This document shows positions 1 to 6,651 of a stretch of 8,048 nucleotides of DNA, in pieces. The translations under genes were made by a program, and so were the position numbers. This stretch comes from Actinomycetota bacterium (GTDB lineage: Bacteria > Actinomycetota > Actinomycetes > Actinomycetales > Microbacteriaceae), in assembly GCA_016870695.1 (NCBI GenBank), contig VGAV01000097.1, positions 1-8,048 of the forward strand, in the 5' to 3' direction. The notes beneath the pieces are model-generated. The model saw only the letters and a program-made list of their open reading frames with translations, did not search any database and was not told the origin of the DNA. Every line of letters begins with the position of its first letter. Position 1 is the first letter of the stretch.

Positions 1-26
1 CGCGGTCCGCGCCGCGGGCGGGCGCG

Positions 27-1400
27 TCAGCGCTTGCGCAGCAGGGCGATCGACATCGCGTCCGTCCCGTGCCGGTGCGGCCACAGCTGCGCGCGCAGCG
101 AGCCGTCGGCCTGGTCCGGCAGGTCGATGTCGTCGCGGACGACGCCGCGGACGACCTCCCGCGCGTCGAGCTCCTCGGCCGCCTCGCCGAGCTCCCGCTT
201 CACCTCCGCGAGCACGCCCGCGGTCTCGGCGAGATGCGGCGAGCACGTGACGTAGGCGAGGACCCCACCGGGGGCGAGCGCGGCGAACCCGGCGAGCACC
301 AGCTCGCGCTGCAGCGCCGTGAGGTCCGGCACGTCGGCCGGGGTCTTCCGCCAGCGCGCCTCGGGCCGGCGCCGCAGCGCCCCGATCCCCGTGCACGGCG
401 CGTCGACGAGGATCCGGTCGTACTCCCCCGGGGTCCGCGCCGCGCGGTCGCGTCCGTCCTCCTCGCTCACCTCGACCGGGAGGGGGAGGGATGCCACGGC
501 CCGCCGCACCAGTCCGGCTCGGGCGGGGCTGATCTCGTTGGCATCCAGGTGCGCCCCGTTCGCCAGCGCCTCCGCGGCCAGGAGCGCCGTCTTGCCGCCG
601 GGACCCGCGCACAGGTCGAGCCACCGCTCCCCCGCGCGCACCGGGAGCGCCCGGGTCAGGGCGAGGGCGGCGAGCTGCGAGCCCTCGTCCTGCACGCGGA
701 TCCGCCCGTCGGACGCGGTGATGAGGGCCTCGGGGTCGCCGCCGGAGGTCGTGAACGCGGTCGGCGCGTACGGGGTCGCGCGGGCGTCGGCGGGCGGCTC
801 GGCCAGGCCCGGCAGCGCGATCATGGCGACCCGGGGCGCGACGTTGTCGGCCTCGAGCAGGGCGTCGAGCTCGTCCGCGCGCCCCTCGGCGGCGAGGGCC
901 CGGCGCAGCGCCCGCACGATCCAGACGGGGTGCGAGGTGGTCACACCGGTGCGCTCGTCGTCGCTGCGCGCGGCGGCGGCGGCGCGTTCGAGCCAGTGGC
1001 CCGGCGTTTCGCGCGAGACCCGGCGCAGGACGGCGTTGGCGAAGCCCGCGGCCCCGCGTCCGCCGCCGTGGCGGCGCGCCAGTTCGACCGACTCGTTCAC
1101 GGCCGCGTGGGAGGCGACACGGGTGGACAGCAACTGGTGGACGCCGAGCCGCAGCGCGTCGAGCACGGGCGGGTCGATGCGGTCGACGCCGCGGTCGGCG
1201 GCGACGGCGATGATCGCGTCGTAGGTCCCGCGGCGACGGAGGGTGCCGTAGGTGAGCTCGGTGGCGAGGCCGGCGTCCTTGGCATCCAGTCCCGCCCGCG
1301 CGATGGCGTGAGGCAGGAGCAGGTTGGCGTAGGCCTCGTCGTCGGTGACGGCGCGCAGAACCTCGTACGCGACGGCGCGTGCTCCCTGGACGGCGGTCAT
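27..1400 (-). CDS. rsmB: 16S rRNA (cytosine(967)-C5)-methyltransferase RsmB
   Basis: 457 residues. The family transfers a methyl group from S-adenosylmethionine to C5 of a cytosine in 16S rRNA (C967 in E. coli numbering), in the cytoplasm during ribosome assembly. Residues about 5-140 form the NusB-like RNA-binding domain, with AxxVL and AVNESVELAR patches. The Rossmann methyltransferase domain follows: RVQDEGSQL at 235-243, SAM-binding LDLCAGPGGKT at 261-271, DAPCTGIG at 333-340 with Cys336, and TCSP at 385-388 with Cys386. Those two cysteines match the motif IV and motif VI cysteines of m5C RNA methyltransferases; the motif VI one is the nucleophile. The frame stays open far upstream, but the ATG at 1398-1400 gives a normal RsmB N-terminus and overlaps the fmt stop as ATGA. 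No strong Shine-Dalgarno precedes it, which suggests translational coupling to fmt. The gene is intact and last in the visible block. Confidence 0.95.
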   Translation of the reverse strand: MTAVQGARAVAYEVLRAVTDDEAYANLLLPHAIARAGLDAKDAGLATELTYGTLRRRGTYDAIIAVAADRGVDRIDPPVLDALRLGVHQLLSTRVASHAAVNESVELARRHGGGRGAAGFANAVLRRVSRETPGHWLERAAAAARSDDERTGVTTSHPVWIVRALRRALAAEGRADELDALLEADNVAPRVAMIALPGLAEPPADARATPYAPTAFTTSGGDPEALITASDGRIRVQDEGSQLAALALTRALPVRAGERWLDLCAGPGGKTALLAAEALANGAHLDANEISPARAGLVRRAVASLPLPVEVSEEDGRDRAARTPGEYDRILVDAPCTGIGALRRRPEARWRKTPADVPDLTALQRELVLAGFAALAPGGVLAYVTCSPHLAETAGVLAEVKRELGEAAEELDAREVVRGVVRDDIDLPDQADGSLRAQLWPHRHGTDAMSIALLRKR

Positions 1401-2320
1401 GACCCGAACACCACATCGCTCGCGCGGAGACCCCGCAGCCAGTCGCCCGCATCCATGGCGCCCTTGCCGGCCGGCTGGACCGTGCGGAGGTGCAGCGGCG
1501 ACGTCCCGGTACCGACGAGGACGGACCGACCGGATGCCACCACCCGTCCGGGATCCAGCGGGGGCGCCGCCGGATCCGCGGGCCCCGCCCGCAGCACCTT
1601 CACGCGGGCGCCGTCGAGGGTCGTGTGCGCACCGGGCTCCGGGGTCACGCCCGCGATCCGGGCGAGGAGGGACGCGGCATCCGCCGAGAAGTCCAGCAGG
1701 CCGTCGCCCAGGGTGAGCTTCGGGGCGACCGTGGGCTCGCCCTCCTGCGGGACGGCGACGGCGGTCCCGTCCGCAATGCCGTCCACGACTCGGGCCAGCA
1801 GCGGCGCGCCCACCTCGGCGAGGGCGTCCAGCACGTCTGCGGAGGTCGCCCCGGCGGGGACGTCGTACCGCTTCTCGGCGAACACGTCGCCGGCGTCGAG
1901 CGCCGCGACGAGCTGGAAGACGCTCGCGCCCGTCACGGTGTCGCCCGCGATGAGCGCCCGCTGCACCGGGGCGGCGCCGCGCCAGCGCGGGAGCAGGGAG
2001 AAGTGCAGGTTGATCCACCCGTGGACGGGGGTCGAGAGCAGCGGCTCGCGGACGAGCCCGCCGTACGCGACGATGACGCCGAGGTCCGGCTCGAGCGCGG
2101 CCAGGCGCGCGGTGACGTCCGCATCGAGGCGGTCGGCCTTGACCACGTGCAGGCCCAGATCGCTCGCCGCCTGCGCCACCGGCGACGGCGTCAGGACCCG
2201 CTTCCGGCCGAGCGGAGCGTCCGTGCGCGTGACGACCGCGGCGATCTCATGCGGCCCGTCGGCCAGGGCGCGCAGCGACGGGACGGCGACGGCGGGGGTG
2301 CCGGCGAAGACGAGGCGCAT
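1397..2320 (-). CDS. fmt: Methionyl-tRNA formyltransferase
   Basis: 307 residues, normal for the family. It formylates the amino group of Met on initiator tRNA using 10-formyltetrahydrofolate, giving the fMet-tRNA that starts bacterial translation. The N-terminal formyltransferase domain begins MRLVFAGTP and carries the DAPLGRKRVLTPSPVA loop at 34-49. The catalytic segment INLHFSLLPRWRGAAP (103-118) supplies Asn104 and His106, and LDAGD (141-145) supplies Asp142. These correspond to E. coli Asn108, His110 and Asp146. The C-terminal tRNA-binding domain covers about residues 200-307. The frame is open upstream into priA DNA, but the ATG at 2318-2320 fits the family N-terminus and has GAGGAG four bases upstream. 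The stop overlaps the rsmB start by four bases, and priA ends 68 bases upstream. Confidence 0.97.
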   Translation of the reverse strand: MRLVFAGTPAVAVPSLRALADGPHEIAAVVTRTDAPLGRKRVLTPSPVAQAASDLGLHVVKADRLDADVTARLAALEPDLGVIVAYGGLVREPLLSTPVHGWINLHFSLLPRWRGAAPVQRALIAGDTVTGASVFQLVAALDAGDVFAEKRYDVPAGATSADVLDALAEVGAPLLARVVDGIADGTAVAVPQEGEPTVAPKLTLGDGLLDFSADAASLLARIAGVTPEPGAHTTLDGARVKVLRAGPADPAAPPLDPGRVVASGRSVLVGTGTSPLHLRTVQPAGKGAMDAGDWLRGLRASDVVFGS

Positions 2321-2324
2321 GGTT

Positions 2325-2330
2325 CTCCTC
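2325..2330 (-). promoter_or_regulatory. Ribosome binding site of fmt
   Basis: On the minus strand this reads GAGGAG, followed by AACC and the ATG. It decides the fmt start within a frame that stays open far upstream. The rest of the 68-base priA-fmt gap shows no convincing promoter or terminator, so fmt probably depends on read-through from priA. Confidence 0.75.
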
Positions 2331-2388
2331 ACGCGGTCGGGTGCGGGATGGGCGGGACCGGGGCGGGTCGAGCGACGGATGCCGCCGC

Positions 2389-4371
2389 TCAGAGGTCGGG
2401 CTCGGGGATGTCGAGCCGGACTCTGAGTGTATTGCGCGGCTTCGGGCCGCGATCCTTGGTCGACTTGCGCGCACGCAGGGCGTCGGCGATGACCCCGGCC
2501 CGCAGCGCCTCCGCGACCGCACGCCCGTGGGCGAAGTCGAAGCGCACGAGGGCGCGGGCCGTCGCCGTGTCGGGCGCGGTCGAGGTGTCGACGGGACCCA
2601 GGATCGCGAGGGGGTCCAGCGCGGGCACGCTCTCGCGGAGCGACGCGAGCAGGGTGTCGACGCTCCGGGCGTGTCCGTCGACGCTCGCGACGCGGACGGC
2701 GGGCGGCATGCGCAGCGGCGCCCGGTCGGCGAGCTCGGACCGGGCATAGGCCGGCTGGGTCCAGGTCGCCAGCGCACGGGCGACGGGTCCGGCGACGCCG
2801 ACGAGGTGCACGGGAGCGCCGGGGGCGGCGAGGGCGGCGGCGTTGGACCACCAGCGGAGGCAGTGCTCCCCGATCCGCAGCGCCTCGTTCTGCAGCATGC
2901 GGTCGCCGTCGAGCAGGATGACGGCGCGGTAGCCGCCGCGGGCGAGCGGCTCGGCGCCGCGCGTGGCGATCACGAGGGCGGGGGCGGCATCCACCTCCGT
3001 CACCGGGTGCGCGCCGTCGGCGACGATGACCCTCGTCCCCGGGAAGGCCCGGCCGAGCTCGTCCGCGGTGCGCTCGCTGCCCGAGGACGCCATGCGCAGC
3101 TTGGTCGATCCGCAGTGCCCGCACGTCCACGCGTGGGCGCTCCGCCCGCACCACGCGCACACGGGGACGGCCCCCGGCCGGGCGGCGCGCAGCGGTCCCG
3201 CGCAATGCGCGCAGCGCGCCGGGCGACGGCAGTCCGCGCAGACGAGCGACGGCGCGTAGCCGGGCCGCGCCACCTGCACGAGCACCGGCCCCTCCGCCAG
3301 CGCCGCGCGCGCCGCCGCGAACGCCGACGACGGGACGCGCGACTGCCGCTGCTCCCCCTCCCGGGTGGCGCTGAGCACCACGCGCGGACTCGGACGGCGG
3401 GCCGGGGCGACCTCGCGGACGTAGCCGACGTCGACGAGCCGCTGCACGTCGGTGGTGCGCGTGTGCCCGGCGAAGAGCAGGGCGGACCCCTCGAGCTCCT
3501 GACGGACGAGCGCGGCGTCGCGTGCGTGCACGCCCGGGGCGAGCGGCTCGGCGAGGAGCGAGTCGCCGTCGTCCCAGATCGCGACGAGTCCCGTCGCGTG
3601 AGCGGGCGCGTACACGCCGGAGCGCCGCCCGACGACGATGCACGGAACCGGGGCGAGCGTGCGCAGGTACTGCGCGTAGCGGGCGGGGCCGGACTGGTCC
3701 GCGTCGTCGCGGACGATCGCCTCCGCCGGGGCGAGGTCCGCCAGGGCCGCGAGCAGCTGCGCCTGGTCCCGGTAGTCCGGGACGACGAGGACGGCGCTGC
3801 GGCCCCCGGCGAGCGTGTGCACGGCCGCCGCGGCGAGCAGGTCCGCCCAGGCGCCGCGCGGCAGGTCGCCGGCCGGGAACGGCGGCGCATCGAGGGCGAG
3901 CCGCTCCCCCGCGTCCAGCGCGGTCGTGAGGCCGACGTACGGGGCGAGCAGGGCGTCGGCGCGCGCGAGGGCGTCAGCGTCGACGACGGGCTTCTCGGGC
4001 GGATCCGCGGCTGCCCAGGCCTTCTCGGCGCGCACCATGCGCTTGGGCACCGCCAGCCGCAGGACGTCGCTCACGGAGCCCGCCGCCCGGTCCGCCACGC
4101 GGCGTGCGAGCGTGTACAGCGCGTCCGGCAGCACCGGCATCGGCGACACGACCGCCTCGACCGAGGACAGGGGCCGCTCGGTGCCGTCGTCGGCCACGAC
4201 CTCGACGACGAAGGCGTCCATCATCCGGCCGGCGGAGCGCAAGGGGACCTTGACCCGGATGCCGGGGACCACCTCGCCCACGAGGGCGTGCGGCACCGCG
4301 TAGTCGAACAGCCGGTCGAGCTGCGGCACGGGCGAGTCCAGCTGGACCCGCGCGACCCGACGCGCGCTCAT
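2389..4371 (-). CDS. priA: Primosomal protein PriA, actinobacterial form without helicase motifs
   Basis: 660 residues. PriA recognises stalled forks and reloads the replicative helicase. The N-terminal 3'-DNA-binding domain covers about residues 5-105 (VQLDSPVPQLDRLFDYAVP). Eight cysteines in four CxxC pairs (378/381, 387/390, 405/408, 417/420) form the zinc-binding region typical of PriA. The C-terminal domain covers roughly 545-660. The ATPase core is degenerate. Where E. coli PriA has a GxTGSGKT Walker A loop, this protein reads AGGRSAVLVVPDYRDQ (188-203). The DEAH box position reads IWDDGD (265-270). Loss of helicase motifs is known for actinobacterial PriA, so fork recognition or primosome scaffolding is more likely than unwinding. 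The ATG at 4369-4371 lies 27 bases after the metK stop, with only a weak GGGCGG-like ribosome site. The reading frame is intact, so this is not a decaying pseudogene. Confidence 0.92.
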   Translation of the reverse strand: MSARRVARVQLDSPVPQLDRLFDYAVPHALVGEVVPGIRVKVPLRSAGRMMDAFVVEVVADDGTERPLSSVEAVVSPMPVLPDALYTLARRVADRAAGSVSDVLRLAVPKRMVRAEKAWAAADPPEKPVVDADALARADALLAPYVGLTTALDAGERLALDAPPFPAGDLPRGAWADLLAAAAVHTLAGGRSAVLVVPDYRDQAQLLAALADLAPAEAIVRDDADQSGPARYAQYLRTLAPVPCIVVGRRSGVYAPAHATGLVAIWDDGDSLLAEPLAPGVHARDAALVRQELEGSALLFAGHTRTTDVQRLVDVGYVREVAPARRPSPRVVLSATREGEQRQSRVPSSAFAAARAALAEGPVLVQVARPGYAPSLVCADCRRPARCAHCAGPLRAARPGAVPVCAWCGRSAHAWTCGHCGSTKLRMASSGSERTADELGRAFPGTRVIVADGAHPVTEVDAAPALVIATRGAEPLARGGYRAVILLDGDRMLQNEALRIGEHCLRWWSNAAALAAPGAPVHLVGVAGPVARALATWTQPAYARSELADRAPLRMPPAVRVASVDGHARSVDTLLASLRESVPALDPLAILGPVDTSTAPDTATARALVRFDFAHGRAVAEALRAGVIADALRARKSTKDRGPKPRNTLRVRLDIPEPDL

Positions 4372-4398
4372 CGCGCACCGCCCGGAGGCGCGCCCACC

Positions 4399-5592
4399 TC
4401 AGAGCCCGGCGGCCGTGCGCAGTTCGTCGACGCGGTCCGTGCGCTCCCAGGTGAAGTCCGCCAGCTCGCGGCCGAAGTGGCCGTAGGCGGCGGTCTGCGC
4501 GTAGATCGGGCGCAGCAGGTCGAGCTGGTCGATGATCGCCTTCGGGCGCAGGTCGAACACCTCGCGGATGGCGCGGACGATGGTCTCGTCCGCGACGTGC
4601 GCGGTGCCGAACGACTCGACGTACAGGCCGACCGGGTTCGCCTTGCCGATCGCGTAGGCGACCTGCACCTCGAGACGGTCGGCGAGGCCCGCGGCGACGG
4701 CGTTCTTGGCGACCCAGCGCATCGCGTAGGCGGCCGAGCGGTCGACCTTGGACGGGTCCTTGCCGCTGAACGCCCCGCCGCCGTGACGGGACGCCCCGCC
4801 GTAGGTGTCGATGATGATCTTGCGGCCGGTCAGACCGGCATCGCCCTTCGGGCCGCCGATGACGAACGGACCCGCGGGGTTGATGTAGTACTGCACGTCC
4901 GGCAGGTCGAGGCCCGTGTCGCGGAGGACGGGGTCGATGACCTCGGCCTGCACGCGGGCGCGGAGCTCCTCCTGGGAGATGTCGGGGTGGTGCTGCGTCG
5001 AGAGCACCACGGAGTCGACGGTGCGCGGGACGAGCCCGTCGTAGCCGAGGGTCACCTGCGTCTTGCCGTCGGGCCGCAGGAACGGCAGCGTGCCGTCGCG
5101 CCGCACGGCCGCGAGGCGCTCCGCGATGCGGTGGGCGGTCCACGCCGCCATCGGCATGAGCTGCGGGGTCTCGTTCGTGGCGAAGCCGAACATGATGCCC
5201 TGGTCGCCGGCGCCCTGCAGGTCGCGCGGGTCCACCGAGCCGCGCTCCCGCTGCTCGAACGCCTTGTTGACGCCCGCGGCGATGTCGGACGACTGGGCGC
5301 CGATCGACACGCTCACCCCGCACGACTCCCCGTCGAAGCCGGTCTCGCTCGACGTGTAGCCGATGCGGTTGACGACGTCGCGGACGATCGCCGGGATCTC
5401 GACGTAGGCGCTCGTGGACACCTCGCCGGCCACGTGCACGAGCCCCGTCGTGACGAGGGTCTCGACGGCGACGCGGCCGCCCGGGTCCTCGGTGAGGATC
5501 GCGTCGAGGATGCTGTCCGAGATCTGGTCGCAGATCTTGTCGGGGTGCCCCTCGGTGACGGACTCGGAGGTGAACAGGCGCAGGTCGGTCAA
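4399..5592 (-). CDS. metK: S-adenosylmethionine synthetase MetK
   Basis: 397 residues from the chosen TTG start, within the family's usual range. It makes S-adenosylmethionine from methionine and ATP, releasing phosphate and pyrophosphate, and works as a cytosolic tetramer needing Mg2+ and K+. Family signatures are present: [10 protein letters not shown] at 10-19 (His16, Asp18), the hallmark [12 protein letters not shown] at 127-138, and the second signature GGGAFSGKD at 271-279. The frame stays open to an ATG at 5665-5667, which would add 25 residues. That extension is not MetK-like and its DNA includes the 5636-5667 hairpin. The TTG at 5590-5592 gives [18 protein letters not shown], the usual actinobacterial N-terminus, and has GGGAG five bases upstream. 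The gene follows rpoZ by 95 bases and precedes priA by 27. No SAM riboswitch was recognised in the leader. Confidence 0.97.
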   Translation of the reverse strand: MTDLRLFTSESVTEGHPDKICDQISDSILDAILTEDPGGRVAVETLVTTGLVHVAGEVSTSAYVEIPAIVRDVVNRIGYTSSETGFDGESCGVSVSIGAQSSDIAAGVNKAFEQRERGSVDPRDLQGAGDQGIMFGFATNETPQLMPMAAWTAHRIAERLAAVRRDGTLPFLRPDGKTQVTLGYDGLVPRTVDSVVLSTQHHPDISQEELRARVQAEVIDPVLRDTGLDLPDVQYYINPAGPFVIGGPKGDAGLTGRKIIIDTYGGASRHGGGAFSGKDPSKVDRSAAYAMRWVAKNAVAAGLADRLEVQVAYAIGKANPVGLYVESFGTAHVADETIVRAIREVFDLRPKAIIDQLDLLRPIYAQTAAYGHFGRELADFTWERTDRVDELRTAAGL

Positions 5593-5597
5593 GACTT

Positions 5598-5602
5598 CTC
5601 CC
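5598..5602 (-). promoter_or_regulatory. Ribosome binding site supporting the TTG start of metK
   Basis: The minus strand reads GGGAG, then AAGTC, then TTG. The spacing suits initiation at the TTG, and it supports the shorter protein over the ATG 75 bases further upstream. Confidence 0.65.
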
Positions 5603-5635
5603 GGGATGCTGGCGGGCAGGGGGACGGGCACAAGT

Positions 5636-5667
5636 ATGCCCCGGACGGCGGACACCGCCCGGGGCAT
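5636..5667 (-). terminator. GC-rich hairpin between rpoZ and metK, possible terminator or attenuator
   Basis: ATGCCCCGG (5636-5644) pairs perfectly with CCGGGGCAT (5659-5667). After one A-C mismatch, three more pairs follow (5646-5648 with 5655-5657), leaving a six-base loop. No T-run follows on either strand; on the minus strand the next bases are ACTTGTG. GC-rich hairpins with poor U tracts are often taken as terminators in actinobacteria. It lies 20 bases after the rpoZ stop and 43 bases before the metK start, so it could end the rpoZ transcript, tune read-through into metK, or act in a metK leader. Confidence 0.5.
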
Positions 5668-5680
5668 GCGTCACACCGTG

Positions 5681-5696
5681 ACGGAGGTCACTCCGT
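5681..5696 (-). repeat. Small perfect inverted repeat over the rpoZ stop codon
   Basis: ACGGAG (5681-5686) and CTCCGT (5691-5696) are perfect inverted arms around a four-base GTCA centre that includes the rpoZ stop. GTCAC (5670-5674) and GTGAC (5678-5682) form a further short inverted pair just downstream. With the larger hairpin 14 bases further on, the rpoZ 3' end is unusually rich in stem potential. It may help terminate or stabilise the transcript; function is inferred. Confidence 0.35.
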
Positions 5697-5942
5697 GGGG
5701 CGCAGGCGCAGCTTGTCCTCGTGGATCTCGTGCAGCGCGATCGTGAGGGGCTTGTCCTCGACGGTCGAGTCGACGAGCGGGCCCACGTTGTCGAAGAGGT
5801 TTCCCTCGTGCAGGTCCGAGTAGTAGTCGTTGATCTGACGCGCGCGCTTGGATGCGTAGATCACGAGCTGGTACTTCGAGTCGACCTTGTCGAGGAGAGC
5901 GTCGATGGGCGGGTCGATGATGCCCTGGTCGCGTCCGGCCAT
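5688..5942 (-). CDS. rpoZ: DNA-directed RNA polymerase omega subunit
   Basis: 84 residues, a normal size for omega. It binds the beta-prime subunit, helps fold and assemble RNA polymerase, and is associated with ppGpp binding in some bacteria. The family core is clear: [20 protein letters not shown] (11-30), then [11 protein letters not shown] (31-41), the conserved KRARQIN helix. The tail [13 protein letters not shown] (48-60), followed by [10 protein letters not shown] (64-73), is the form seen in actinobacterial omega proteins. The ATG at 5940-5942 has a perfect AGGAGG six bases upstream. A likely promoter and leader hairpin lie just before it. In many actinobacteria rpoZ sits between gmk and coaBC; here its neighbours are the CoA-binding gene and metK. 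Confidence 0.97.
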   Translation of the reverse strand: MAGRDQGIIDPPIDALLDKVDSKYQLVIYASKRARQINDYYSDLHEGNLFDNVGPLVDSTVEDKPLTIALHEIHEDKLRLRPTE

Positions 5943-5948
5943 GGGGAA

Positions 5949-5954
5949 CCTCCT
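5949..5954 (-). promoter_or_regulatory. Consensus ribosome binding site of rpoZ
   Basis: The minus strand reads AGGAGG, then TTCCCC, then ATG. It is the strongest Shine-Dalgarno in the window and predicts efficient translation of omega. Confidence 0.85.
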
Positions 5955-5972
5955 GGTTCGGCGGGATTCGGT

Positions 5973-6002
5973 GGATGCGGCGCGCGAGGCGCCGAAGCAT
6001 CC
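5973..6002 (-). repeat. Inverted repeat in the rpoZ 5' leader
   Basis: GGATGC (5973-5978) pairs with GCATCC (5997-6002). GGCGC (5979-5983) pairs with GCGCC (5989-5993), with a three-base bulge on one side and a five-base loop. If the proposed promoter is right, this structure starts almost at the first transcribed base and ends 18 bases before AGGAGG. It could stabilise the 5' end or affect expression. Such stems also arise by chance in very GC-rich DNA. Confidence 0.35.
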
Positions 6003-6006
6003 CCCT

Positions 6007-6012
6007 AGTCTA
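6007..6012 (-). promoter_or_regulatory. Possible -10 element of the rpoZ promoter
   Basis: The minus strand reads TAGACT, which fits the TANNNT pattern of actinobacterial housekeeping promoters, in a short AT-richer island of an otherwise GC-rich gap. Transcription would start near 5999-6001, giving a leader of about 58 bases. No convincing TTGACA-like -35 is visible 16-18 bases upstream, which is common for GC-rich actinobacterial promoters. Identified by eye. Confidence 0.45.
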
Positions 6013-6049
6013 CAGCGCCGACGGGCCGACGACGGCGGCGTCCGTCCGA

Positions 6050-6074
6050 GTGTCCCGGACGGCGCCGTCGACAC
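6050..6074 (-). terminator. Inverted repeat after the CoA-binding gene, possible terminator
   Basis: GTGTC (6050-6054) pairs with GACAC (6070-6074), enclosing a perfect 12-base palindrome GACGGCGCCGTC (6058-6069). It begins 10 bases after the stop of the CoA-binding gene and lies upstream of the likely rpoZ promoter, the right place to end the metY transcript. There is no T-run. The palindrome could instead be a protein-binding site. Confidence 0.35.
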
Positions 6075-6084
6075 GGCGACGGCG

Positions 6085-6651
6085 TCAGCGGCGCGAGAGC
6101 AGCTGGCGCTTCGAGCTGAGCACGCCGGTGTCGAAGCCGGCCAGGTGCAGGCCGCCGTGGAAGCGGGCGTGCTCGATCTTGACGCAGCGGTCCATGACGA
6201 CGGACAGCCCGGCGTCGCGCGCGATCTCCGCCGCGCCCTCGTGCCACGACCCCAGCTGCAGCCAGAGGGTCTTCGCACCGGCGTCGACGGCCTCCTGCGC
6301 GACGCCCGGCAGGTCGTCGTGCCGGCGGAACACGTCGACGATGTCGGGCGTCACGGGCAGGTCGGCCAGCGACGCGTACGCGGGGCGGCCGAGGATGCTC
6401 TCCGCGCGCGGGTTGACGAAGTAGACGTCGTACGGCGAGCTGCTCAGCAGGTAGGTGCTGACGAAGTAGCTCGCCCGGGCGGGGTTGTCCGACGCACCGA
6501 CGATCGCGACGGAGCGGGCCGCGCGCAGGATCTCGAACCGCTCCTGCGCGCCGGGCGCGGTGAAGGTGCGGGCGGGGTCGGCGGGGACGGCGGCGCCACC
6601 CGGGAGGGCGCAGGCGTCCGCCGGAGGCAGGGCGCAGGACGCATCGGTCAT
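6085..6651 (-). CDS. CoA-binding domain protein, YccU type
   Basis: 188 residues; cytosolic, no signal peptide or membrane segment. Residues about 40-180 form a Rossmann-type CoA_binding_2 domain as in E. coli Ycc[17 protein letters not shown] (47-62) with the nucleotide-binding glycine, YFVNPR (77-82), IVDVFRR (104-110), [10 protein letters not shown] (125-134) and [13 protein letters not shown] (149-161). The tail [21 protein letters not shown] (165-185) continues past the E. coli form. The first 38 or so residues are Ala/Pro-rich, contain Cys6 and Cys14, and look disordered. The ATG overlaps the metY stop as ATGA, with GGGAG seven bases before it, so the two are probably translated together. 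The reaction, if any, is not known for the family; a link to CoA or thiol status in homocysteine synthesis is my inference. Confidence 0.88.
   Translation of the reverse strand: MTDASCALPPADACALPGGAAVPADPARTFTAPGAQERFEILRAARSVAIVGASDNPARASYFVSTYLLSSSPYDVYFVNPRAESILGRPAYASLADLPVTPDIVDVFRRHDDLPGVAQEAVDAGAKTLWLQLGSWHEGAAEIARDAGLSVVMDRCVKIEHARFHGGLHLAGFDTGVLSSKRQLLSRR

Noticed and set aside
1..26. Start of the next gene downstream of rsmB (rpe in many actinobacteria)
   Set aside because: No start codon or ribosome site is visible in these 26 bases on either strand.
69..2426. Very long plus-strand open frame of 785 residues opposite rsmB and fmt
   Set aside because: Low-complexity Arg/Gly/Ala-rich translation opposite two well-recognised genes; long antisense frames are expected in DNA this GC-rich.
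5593..5667. 25-residue N-terminal extension of MetK from the ATG at 5665-5667
   Set aside because: The extension does not look like MetK, its DNA contains the hairpin, and the TTG start has a good ribosome site and the normal family N-terminus.
5593..5687. SAM riboswitch ahead of metK
   Set aside because: Only 95 bases are available, holding simple hairpins; no multi-helix junction or conserved SAM-riboswitch core could be recognised by eye.
2341..5823. 1160-residue plus-strand open frame opposite priA, metK and part of rpoZ
   Set aside because: No recognisable domain, composition typical of antisense to high-GC3 coding DNA, and the opposite strand holds three conserved genes.
5671..6000. 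Minus-strand ORF whose ATG (5998-6000) falls exactly at the predicted transcript start, a possible leaderless gene of 109 residues
   Set aside because: It overlaps all of rpoZ out of frame and is Arg/Pro-rich like a shadow frame. Leaderless translation is common in actinobacteria, so ribosome profiling could revive it.
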